Shown here piece by piece: positions 15,965 to 22,771 of a DNA stretch of 24,652 nt (position 1 is its first letter; each line of letters opens with the position of its first letter). This DNA comes from Pseudomonadota bacterium (GTDB lineage Bacteria > Pseudomonadota > Gammaproteobacteria > Acidithiobacillales > Acidithiobacillaceae), in assembly GCA_021840785.1 (NCBI GenBank), contig JAKBXD010000007.1, forward strand, positions 1-24,652, read 5' to 3'. The position numbers and the translations under genes were made by a program. Under the pieces are notes generated by a model. The model did not search any database. It was not told the origin of the DNA and worked only from the letters and a program-made list of their open reading frames with translations.

Positions 15965-16509
15965 AACGCGCTCTCAGTGTCCTAATGATGCTTACCGGCA
16001 TGGCACTGTTGAGTGGTTGCTCAGATAGCGACAACCTCAGCCGTCTTCAGGCTTTTGTCGCCGCCGGCCCCAAAACCAACACACACATTATGCCGCTGCC
16101 CAAGACGGTTACCTACAAGCCGAAGGCCTATGAAAATCCGATCAACCGTGACCCCTTCACGAGCTTCTCTGAGCTTCTTTTGCGCAAGGAGGCCGCTGCC
16201 GCCAGCACCGGACCACGTCCCGTCAGCCATGGACCTGTCCAGCCGCTGGAAAAATATGCCCTTTCCAGCCTGAGCATAACCGGTATTGTCCGGGACAATC
16301 AGGGCAGACTCTGGGCCGTGGTTGGCACGCCGGATCATAAAGTCTATCGCGCGACGATCGGCAGCTACATTGGCACCCATGACGGTCGCATCGTGAAGAT
16401 TGATGACGGCATGACGAAACGGTCGGTCACCGTCGAACAATACCTGCCCAACGCCTTCGGTGGATTCCAGAAAAAACCGACTGTTTTGCAGATGCAAAAC
16501 GGCAACTGA
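15961..16509 (+). CDS. pilP: Type IV pilus lipoprotein PilP
   Basis: PilP is a 182-residue inner-membrane lipoprotein that connects PilNO with the secretin PilQ. The signal peptide ends in the lipobox LLSGC, with Cys20 as lipidation site. Next come a flexible stretch carrying the NRDPF motif (YENPINRDPFTSFSELLL) and a beta-rich HR domain (YALSSLSITGIVRDNQGRLWAVVGTPDHKVYRATIGSYIG, then GRIVKIDDGMTKRSVTVEQY). I chose the ATG at 15961, 13 codons inside the longest frame, because it starts the signal peptide directly and makes an ATGA junction with pilO. The residue after Cys20 is Ser, not Asp, which fits outer-membrane sorting rules; PilP location varies between species. Confidence 0.94.
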   Translation: MKRALSVLMMLTGMALLSGCSDSDNLSRLQAFVAAGPKTNTHIMPLPKTVTYKPKAYENPINRDPFTSFSELLLRKEAAAASTGPRPVSHGPVQPLEKYALSSLSITGIVRDNQGRLWAVVGTPDHKVYRATIGSYIGTHDGRIVKIDDGMTKRSVTVEQYLPNAFGGFQKKPTVLQMQNGN

Positions 16510-16553
16510 ACATGACTTGCCTAACCCCAAAGAATACAGAGGATAGCGAAAAG

Positions 16554-18899
16554 ATGAGCACAGCATCCATTACCGCCCGCCACGCCCGCCGTGTTGCAGT
16601 ACCGCGCCTGCAGCTCCACTCCTTGGCGCTGAGACCGGTGACGCTTGCGGTCATGGCGGCGGCGCTCTGCCTGAGTTCAGGGGCCGCCTGGGCAGAAAGT
16701 CTCATCACCGGCGTTACTCCGGTACAGGACCAGCATGGCACGGCCCTCCTCATCCGCAGCAACAGCCGACCGGCTTATGATGTCAACTCCCTCGACGGTG
16801 GCTATCGGCTGCGGATCGATTTCAACAATGCACATTTCATGAGCTCGGTGGGAACGATCGCAAGCAGCGGCGCGGTCGAGAATGTGCTCGCGGAAAACAT
16901 CGGGCACAACGCCAGACTTGATCTGCTCCTAAAGTCACCACAGGCGATCATGGTAGCACCGACACCAGGCGGTTACCGCCTCGCCCTGGTGGCGGAACGG
17001 GGTAAGGGTGTGGCCGCCGCCCCGAGCGCGGCGAGTGTGCCCACCAGCAACGTCGCCGCGACGCCTGCCATGCCCGTACCTGTCCAAACTGCGGGCACCC
17101 AGATCAACGACTTGAATTTCAAGCGTGGCAAGAACGGTGGTGGGATTCTGGATCTTTCCATCTCCGGCCCGCAACCGCAGATGAACGTCACCCGCGAGAA
17201 TGGCGCCCTCGTCGTCGATCTCAAAGACACGGTCATTCCCTCCAGCTATACCCACCGTTTCGGGGTCGGCCAGTTCGGCACCCCGGTTCAGTATGTGGAT
17301 AGTTATCCTCTGGGGCATAGCACCCGGCTGGTTTTTGCCATTCATGGTCCTTACGAATACTCGGCTTATCAGCTGGGGCAACGCACCATGATCGATGTAC
17401 ACCCCAAAACCACTGAGACAAGCAGCAATCCCGACTCCGGTGCGCGCCTCAGTATGGATTTTCAGAACATCAGCGTGCGCGATGCCCTGCAGGTGATTGC
17501 CGACTTCACGCACCAAAACATCGTCGTCTCCAACAATGTGAGCGGCAGCCTTTCCCTCCGCCTCAAGAACGAGCCGTGGGAAGAAGCCCTGCAAGTGATT
17601 CTGGAGTCTCAGGGACTGGCGGCAAAACATATCGGCAACATTCTCTGGGTGGCCCCCGCCAACCAGATTGCCAGTCAGGAGGAGGCGCAACTGAAGGCCG
17701 CCGCCAGCAAACGCAAGCTTGAGCCACTGGAGACGGAACTGATCCAGATCAAATATGCAAAAGCCTCAGAGATTGCCTCCCTGCTGCAGGGCTTTGACCA
17801 AAACCAGCAGCCCGGAGTTGCAGGGGCCGACAACGGCATGAACATGAACCCCGCACAGAATGCAGCCCTGGCCAGTGCATTGGGCATTCCGAACTCCAGT
17901 CTTATTGGCAACTCGCTGCTCGGCCCACGCGGCTCGGTAGCAGTGGTAACCCGTACCAACAGCCTGCTGGTGCGGGACACTCCGCAGGATATCGCCAACA
18001 TTAAAAACCTGATCACCAAAATCGACCGTCCGGTCCCGCAGGTATTGATTGAAACACGCATCGTGCAGATCACCACCAATGCCGCCCAGTCTCTGGGCGT
18101 CAATTGGGGCGGAACCTATACCGGCGGCGGTGGTGGTGGCGTCATCAACCTGTCGGGTACCGGTGCTACGGGGGTCACCTCGACGCAGGGTGGCGCCTAC
18201 CCGATGTCTGGAACTTCCACCACCAGCGGAACCGGTTTCACCACCCCGGCGCTGGTGAATCTGACACCCTCCACCGCGGGCAGCGCCCTCGCGGGCAGCA
18301 ATCCAGCATCGCTGGGTTTTGCTCTGGGCACCGCTGCGGGCAATCGCATCCTGAATCTGCAATTACAGGCTCTGCAAGCGAATAACCGCGCCAAGATTAT
18401 CTCCAGCCCGAAAGTCCTCACTCAGGACAACGAAAAAGCGGTCATCGAACAGGGTCAGGAAATCCCCTATCAGCAATCCACCAGCAGCGGTGCGACGGCG
18501 GTATCCTTCAAGAAAGCGGTGCTCAGCCTGAACGTCACGCCACACATCTCGCCCAACGGCAAGATCACCCTGGACGTGGATGCACAAAACGACCAGCCTA
18601 ACTACGCCCAGGCCCTGCCTTCCGGCATCCCGATTGATACCCAGCAAGTTAAAACCAAGCTGTTGGTCAATAATGGCCAAACCGTCGTCATCGGTGGCAT
18701 TTATACGGACTCGACCACCCAGACGGAAACCGGGGTCCCGTTATTGAGAGACATCCCGCTGCTCGGCTGGCTCTTCAAGAGCCACCTCAACAATGTGGCG
18801 AAAACGGAGTTGCTGGTTTTTCTGACCCCCAAGGTGATTGGCGGCGATGCCCCAGATGGCTTGGGCGGGACATCCGGTAGCGCCAATCTCGGGCAATGA
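16554..18899 (+). CDS. pilQ: Type IV pilus secretin PilQ
   Basis: PilQ forms the outer-membrane gate through which the pilus passes. From the chosen ATG at 16554 it has 781 residues. The signal peptide has a long basic lead of about 29 residues and probable cleavage after AWA (47). Two AMIN peptidoglycan-binding domains follow (about 50-147 and 183-285), then an STN/N0 domain (298-367: LSMDFQNISVRDALQVIADF). The N1 domain (394-490) carries an Asn/Gln/Met-rich insert at 412-460. The secretin core (495-763) ends with the signature VPLLRDIPLLGWLFKS (728-743). A Gly/Ser/Thr-rich segment at 519-585 is the gate region. Another ATG exists at 16512, but only the later one has a ribosome site (GAGGA). 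It overlaps aroK by ATGA. Confidence 0.95.
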   Translation: MSTASITARHARRVAVPRLQLHSLALRPVTLAVMAAALCLSSGAAWAESLITGVTPVQDQHGTALLIRSNSRPAYDVNSLDGGYRLRIDFNNAHFMSSVGTIASSGAVENVLAENIGHNARLDLLLKSPQAIMVAPTPGGYRLALVAERGKGVAAAPSAASVPTSNVAATPAMPVPVQTAGTQINDLNFKRGKNGGGILDLSISGPQPQMNVTRENGALVVDLKDTVIPSSYTHRFGVGQFGTPVQYVDSYPLGHSTRLVFAIHGPYEYSAYQLGQRTMIDVHPKTTETSSNPDSGARLSMDFQNISVRDALQVIADFTHQNIVVSNNVSGSLSLRLKNEPWEEALQVILESQGLAAKHIGNILWVAPANQIASQEEAQLKAAASKRKLEPLETELIQIKYAKASEIASLLQGFDQNQQPGVAGADNGMNMNPAQNAALASALGIPNSSLIGNSLLGPRGSVAVVTRTNSLLVRDTPQDIANIKNLITKIDRPVPQVLIETRIVQITTNAAQSLGVNWGGTYTGGGGGGVINLSGTGATGVTSTQGGAYPMSGTSTTSGTGFTTPALVNLTPSTAGSALAGSNPASLGFALGTAAGNRILNLQLQALQANNRAKIISSPKVLTQDNEKAVIEQGQEIPYQQSTSSGATAVSFKKAVLSLNVTPHISPNGKITLDVDAQNDQPNYAQALPSGIPIDTQQVKTKLLVNNGQTVVIGGIYTDSTTQTETGVPLLRDIPLLGWLFKSHLNNVAKTELLVFLTPKVIGGDAPDGLGGTSGSANLGQ

Positions 18900-19435
18900 C
18901 CGGAAGCATCATCCTTATCGGTCCCATGGGATCGGGTAAATCCACCATCGGGCGGCTTCTGGCCGCCCGCTTGCATCTTCCTTATGTGGACAGTGACGCG
19001 CTCATCGTCAGTCATACCGGCGTGGATATCCCCACCATTTTTGAAATTGAGGGGGAATCGGGCTTTCGCGAGCGGGAGCGCAAAGTGATCGCCGATCTCG
19101 CCACCCAGAGTGAAGCGATCGTACTGGCCACTGGTGGTGGCGCCATACTCGACCCCGCTAATCGCCGTCATTTACGCCGCATGGGCAAGGTCATCTACCT
19201 GGATGTCAGTGTCGACGAGCAACTCAAACGTATCCGCCATGACCGCAACCGTCCCTTACTGCAAAATACCGACCTGGACAGCCGCCTGCAAACTCTGGCC
19301 GAACAGCGCCACACGCTTTATCAGGAAACCGCGCATTGGCGGATACTGGGAGATGGTCTGCGTTCGGATCAGGTTTTGCGCCGCATACTGCGACATCTCC
19401 AACCGCGGTCTGGGCAGATCCCCGCGCGCGGATAG
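18896..19435 (+). CDS. aroK: Shikimate kinase
   Basis: AroK phosphorylates shikimate at the 3-hydroxyl with ATP, a step towards chorismate and aromatic amino acids. The 179-residue protein has Walker A GPMGSGKST at 9-17. The shikimate-binding Asp is in VDSDALI (about residue 34). It also has the family motif FEIEGESGFRERE with the substrate Arg, the Walker B-like LATGGGAIL, and the lid sequence HDRNRPLLQ. All key residues are present and the length is normal. It starts inside the pilQ stop (ATGA). Linkage of aroKB to pilMNOPQ is a known gamma-proteobacterial arrangement. Confidence 0.97.
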   Translation: MTGSIILIGPMGSGKSTIGRLLAARLHLPYVDSDALIVSHTGVDIPTIFEIEGESGFRERERKVIADLATQSEAIVLATGGGAILDPANRRHLRRMGKVIYLDVSVDEQLKRIRHDRNRPLLQNTDLDSRLQTLAEQRHTLYQETAHWRILGDGLRSDQVLRRILRHLQPRSGQIPARG

Positions 19436-19538
19436 CCGTAGAAACAAGCTCAAGATGGCGTTATAGGGGCGACCCACTTGCCTCAACGTAAAAGAACCCC
19501 AACAATGGGGCATAAATCGGTCCACAAGAGTAAACATC

Positions 19539-20633
19539 ATGCACAGTCTTCGCGTCGATCTGGGGCAGCGCGGCTATCCCATCCACATAGGCACTGGTAT
19601 TCTTGCCGACCCGGCCCTCTTCGCGCCCGCTCTGAGCACAGGCCCTGTCGCTATTATCACGGACAGCAATGTCGCCCCCCTCTATCTGGAAGCACTACAG
19701 AAAACCCTGAGGAAACTTGAAAAAGACGTGCTGACCGTCACGCTGGCGGCCGGTGAAGCGAGTAAATCCCTCGCTAATATCCAGGAAATCACCGGCCGCC
19801 TGCTGAGTGCGGGTTACGGGCGTGATTGTACCCTTTGTGCCCTTGGCGGCGGCGTCGTAGGAGATATCACCGGCTTCGCCGCCGCGGTCTACCAGCGCGG
19901 GGTCGCCTGTATTCAAGTGCCGACCAGCCTGCTTGCCATGGTGGACTCCTCTGTCGGCGGCAAGACTGGAGTCAATCACCCCCTGGGTAAAAACATGATC
20001 GGCGCTTTTTACCAGCCGCGTGCCGTGATCGCCGACACCGACACCCTGGACAGTCTGCCCGACCGGGAATTCCGCTCTGGCCTGGCCGAGGTCATCAAAT
20101 ATGGTCTGATTAACGATCAAGGCTTTTTCTCCTGGCTCGAAGACCATATGGATGCTGTGCTTGCCCGGGAGGCCGACGCCCTGGCCAAGGTGATCCAATA
20201 CTCCTGCAAAGACAAGGCTGATGTCGTGGCGCGCGACGAGCTGGAGGGGGGTTTACGGGCCATTCTCAACCTCGGTCACACCTTCGGCCATGCCATTGAG
20301 GCAGCGACCGGCTACGACCAGTACCTCCATGGCGAAGCTGTGGCCATCGGCATCGTCATGGCAGCAGACCTTTCCCGCCGCCTCGACCTGATTCGGGAGA
20401 GCGAACAGAACCGTATCTACGCCCTCGTTAAGGCCACCGGGTTGCCCACCTTCGCACCAGCATTCCCCATCGACGATTATCTCGCCTTTATGCGTGTCGA
20501 CAAGAAAGCGGAAGGGGGTCGGGTGCGCTTCATCCTGCTGCGTGGCATTGGGAGTGCGGTGATTACCGGCGATGTTCCCCCGGCGGCCATCGCCCAGACC
20601 CTTCAAGCCTTCATGGAGCATGAACATGCATGA
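19539..20633 (+). CDS. aroB: 3-dehydroquinate synthase
   Basis: AroB cyclises DAHP to 3-dehydroquinate, using NAD+ and a divalent metal. The protein is 364 residues. The NAD-binding and active-site core is GGGVVGDITGFAAAVYQRG, then VPTSLLAMVDSSVGGKTGVN and LGKNMIGAFYQP. The metal ligands are the Glu of GLAEVIKYG, the His of NLGHTFGHAIE and the His of YLHGEAVAIG. The 103-base gap before it is the only real break in this operon. It contains weak promoter-like boxes (TTGCCT 19478-19483, AACAAT 19501-19506) and a 4-bp CCCC/GGGG hairpin (19497-19510), neither convincing. The ribosome site is modest (AAGAG, 8 bases before ATG). The end overlaps thyX by 8 bases. Confidence 0.97.
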   Translation: MHSLRVDLGQRGYPIHIGTGILADPALFAPALSTGPVAIITDSNVAPLYLEALQKTLRKLEKDVLTVTLAAGEASKSLANIQEITGRLLSAGYGRDCTLCALGGGVVGDITGFAAAVYQRGVACIQVPTSLLAMVDSSVGGKTGVNHPLGKNMIGAFYQPRAVIADTDTLDSLPDREFRSGLAEVIKYGLINDQGFFSWLEDHMDAVLAREADALAKVIQYSCKDKADVVARDELEGGLRAILNLGHTFGHAIEAATGYDQYLHGEAVAIGIVMAADLSRRLDLIRESEQNRIYALVKATGLPTFAPAFPIDDYLAFMRVDKKAEGGRVRFILLRGIGSAVITGDVPPAAIAQTLQAFMEHEHA

Positions 20634-21471
20634 GATCAATAAAGCCACTGCGGAATTGCAGGAGGAAATGGCGCGACGTATCGCGCTGAACCCGGGCGGC
20701 ACCCGCCGTATTGGCAATTTCGGTTTCATCGAGCTGGAAGAAACCTGGGGGGACGAAGCCACCATCATCAATACCGCGCGTATCAGCACCACCAACCAGC
20801 GTCTCCAAAACGGGCACGACTTTTCAGAGCGCGACCGTGCCCTGCTCTACCAGTTACTCCGTGATCAACATGGCACGCCTTTTGAGACCGTCTATTTTCG
20901 CTTCCGCTTTATCGCGCCGATTTTCGTGTTGCGCCAGTGGGTTAAACACCGCATTTCCAGCTGGAATGAGTTTTCCATGCGCTATCGCAAGCCGATCTCC
21001 GTCGCTTATGTGCCTGACGCCGCAGCGTGCACGGTGGATGGCTTTGCGGTGTTGGACGAGGCTGCCATCACCGAATACGAAGCGCTGATGGCGCAGCTCT
21101 TTGACTGGTACGAGCGGCAATACAGCGCTGCTTGCAGTCGCATTGATCTGGCGCGCGAGCGCGGCAAACTGGGTCCTAAAGAAGGCGGCCGCGACCCCTA
21201 CCGCGGTCGGGCCCGCGAGCTCCTGCGCAACGTGATGCCGGTTGCTGCCTACTCGGATGTCTATTGGACCGTCAACTTCCGTAGCCTGATGAATTTTTTC
21301 AAGCTGCGTCGCAAGAAAGATGCCCAGTATGAAATCCGCGAATATGCCGATGCGGCTTTTGCGCTGTTCGCCACGCGCCTGCCCCTGCTCGCCGAAACCA
21401 TGCAGCGGGTGATAGACGAATCGGCGTCGGCAGCGGCCGATACCGTACAGGGGCCATCTGGCAATGCCTGA
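20626..21471 (+). CDS. thyX: Flavin-dependent thymidylate synthase
   Basis: ThyX makes dTMP from dUMP using methylene-tetrahydrofolate, FAD and NADPH. The protein is 281 residues, longer than many homologues. The signature RHR-x7-S is present as KHRISSWNEFS (107-117), so the first Arg is Lys here. Supporting motifs are ARISTTNQ (51-58), HGTPFETVYFRFRF (82-95), NEFSMRYRKP, and the C-terminal RARELLRNVMPVAAYSDVYWTVNFRSLMNFFKLR. I chose the ATG at 20626 because GGAG (20615-20618) is 7 bases upstream. The ATG at 20620 is too close to that site, and the longer frame from 20572 lies wholly within aroB. It overlaps dgt by 8 bases. This fits a nucleotide-metabolism pair added to the aro operon. Confidence 0.95.
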   Translation: MHEINKATAELQEEMARRIALNPGGTRRIGNFGFIELEETWGDEATIINTARISTTNQRLQNGHDFSERDRALLYQLLRDQHGTPFETVYFRFRFIAPIFVLRQWVKHRISSWNEFSMRYRKPISVAYVPDAAACTVDGFAVLDEAAITEYEALMAQLFDWYERQYSAACSRIDLARERGKLGPKEGGRDPYRGRARELLRNVMPVAAYSDVYWTVNFRSLMNFFKLRRKKDAQYEIREYADAAFALFATRLPLLAETMQRVIDESASAAADTVQGPSGNA

Positions 21472-22636
21472 TGCTAGCGTTGTTGGGTCATACGGGGGAT
21501 TAGCGTCCTACGCCGCCGACCCTGCCCGGAGTCGCGGGCGTACCTACGCGGAAGAGCCACCCGCCAATCGCAGCGCTTTCCAGCGCGACCGGGATCGGGT
21601 CATCCACTCCAGCGCCTTCCGCCGCCTCGAGTATAAAACCCAGGTTTTCGTGAATCACGAGGGTGATCTCTACCGCACCCGCCTCACCCACAGCCTTGAA
21701 GTAGGACAAGTGGGGCGCGCCATCGCCCGCCAACTGGCTCTGAATGAAGATCTGGTCGAAGCGATTGCCCTGGCCCACGATCTCGGTCACACCCCTTTTG
21801 GTCATGCTGGGCAAGAAGCTTTGCAGGAGTGCATGACCGATTTCGGTGGTTTCGAGCACAATATCCAGTCCCTGCGCATTGTGGACCACCTGGAAAAGCG
21901 CTACGGCGACTTCCCCGGACTGAACCTGAGCTTTGAGACGCGCGAGGGCATCCTCAAGCACTGCGCCAGAAGCAAGGCTGCCGACCTGGGAGACGTAGGT
22001 GAACGGTTTTTGCAGGGTACCCAGCCCAGCCTGGAAGCACAGATCACCAATCTCGCCGACGAGATTGCTTATAATAACCATGATATTGATGATGGTTTGC
22101 GCGCTGGCCTGCTGAGTCTGGAAGAACTCTGCGCCAGCACCTTGTACGGGGCTATTTTTGCCGAGGTACACCAGCGCTACCCTGAGACCTCGCAAACCGT
22201 ATTGCGCCACGAAACGGGTCGCCGCCTCATCAATCTGCTCATCCACGATCTGGTCGATGAAACCCGGCGCCACATCGCGGCTGAGGGTATCACCACCATT
22301 GCGGAAGTGCGGGCTGCGCCACGCCAGCTCGCGGCCCATAGCCCGGCCATCGCCCACGAAGTAGTGACCCTCAAACGTTTCCTCTTTCAGCGCATGTATC
22401 GTCACCCGCGGGTGCATCGTCAATCGGAAAAAGCCAAGCGCTTGGTACACAAGTTGTTTCATGCCCTGCAGGAAGATCCGCGGCTGCTGCCGCTGAAATA
22501 CCAGGCACGCATCAACGAGTGTAGCGGCGCAACGCAACGTCAGGCGCGTGTCGTCGCCGACTATGTGGCCGGCATGACCGACCGCTTCGCCATCGCCGAG
22601 TATGACCGCCTCTTCGATCCCCATGGCGAGGCGTAA
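21464..22636 (+). CDS. dgt: Deoxyguanosinetriphosphate triphosphohydrolase-like HD protein
   Basis: This enzyme of the SAMHD1/Dgt superfamily probably splits dNTPs into deoxynucleoside and triphosphate. The 390-residue protein has the standard start (FQRDRDRVIHSSAFRRLEYKTQVF). The HD metal site is H76 in RTRLTHSLEVGQVGRAIARQ and H105-D106 in ALAHDLGHTPFGHAGQEAL. The distal metal Asp is in NLADEIAYNNHDIDDGL. The length and short C-terminus match the bacterial dGTPase-like type 2 family rather than the longer E. coli Dgt, so substrate choice (dGTP or mixed dNTPs) is open. The start ATG at 21464 lies inside the thyX end. Only a weak GGGG about 10 bases upstream could serve as ribosome site, so coupling to thyX is likely. 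Confidence 0.92.
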   Translation: MPDASVVGSYGGLASYAADPARSRGRTYAEEPPANRSAFQRDRDRVIHSSAFRRLEYKTQVFVNHEGDLYRTRLTHSLEVGQVGRAIARQLALNEDLVEAIALAHDLGHTPFGHAGQEALQECMTDFGGFEHNIQSLRIVDHLEKRYGDFPGLNLSFETREGILKHCARSKAADLGDVGERFLQGTQPSLEAQITNLADEIAYNNHDIDDGLRAGLLSLEELCASTLYGAIFAEVHQRYPETSQTVLRHETGRRLINLLIHDLVDETRRHIAAEGITTIAEVRAAPRQLAAHSPAIAHEVVTLKRFLFQRMYRHPRVHRQSEKAKRLVHKLFHALQEDPRLLPLKYQARINECSGATQRQARVVADYVAGMTDRFAIAEYDRLFDPHGEA

Positions 22637-22687
22637 ACACCTCGACCATTCCACACAAAAATCCCGAAAGATAACGCGCCCGCACCC

Positions 22688-22716
22688 TTGGATGCTATCC
22701 ATGAGCGCGTTATAAT
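22688..22716 (+). promoter_or_regulatory. Sigma70 promoter of gltB
   Basis: TTGGAT (22688-22693, 4 of 6) and a perfect TATAAT (22711-22716) are separated by exactly 17 bases. The predicted start near 22723 leaves a leader of about 49 bases before the gltB ATG. The 135-base dgt-gltB gap has no clear terminator, so read-through from dgt is also possible. Confidence 0.7.
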
Positions 22717-22771
22717 GCTCGGCCCTGCTTTGCAGTCCGGCGACAGGGTGCGGTGACAACCAGGTGACGAC

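Noticed and set aside
16512..16553. Upstream ATG start for pilQ
   Set aside because: There is no ribosome site before it, and it only adds 14 residues ahead of an already long signal-peptide lead. The ATG at 16554 has GAGGA upstream.
18120..18325. Gly/Ser/Thr-rich stretch in pilQ as a repeat or foreign insertion
   Set aside because: Low-complexity segments at this place in the secretin core are normal for PilQ, and the reading frame and flanking motifs are intact.
19478..19510. Internal promoter or terminator between aroK and aroB
   Set aside because: The boxes match 4 of 6 each, the hairpin is only four pairs, and no T-run follows. It is recorded in the aroB entry but not called.
20572..20625. 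Longer thyX start within aroB
   Set aside because: It would overlap aroB by 62 bases and add an Arg/Pro-rich stretch with no family likeness. GGAG points to the ATG at 20626.
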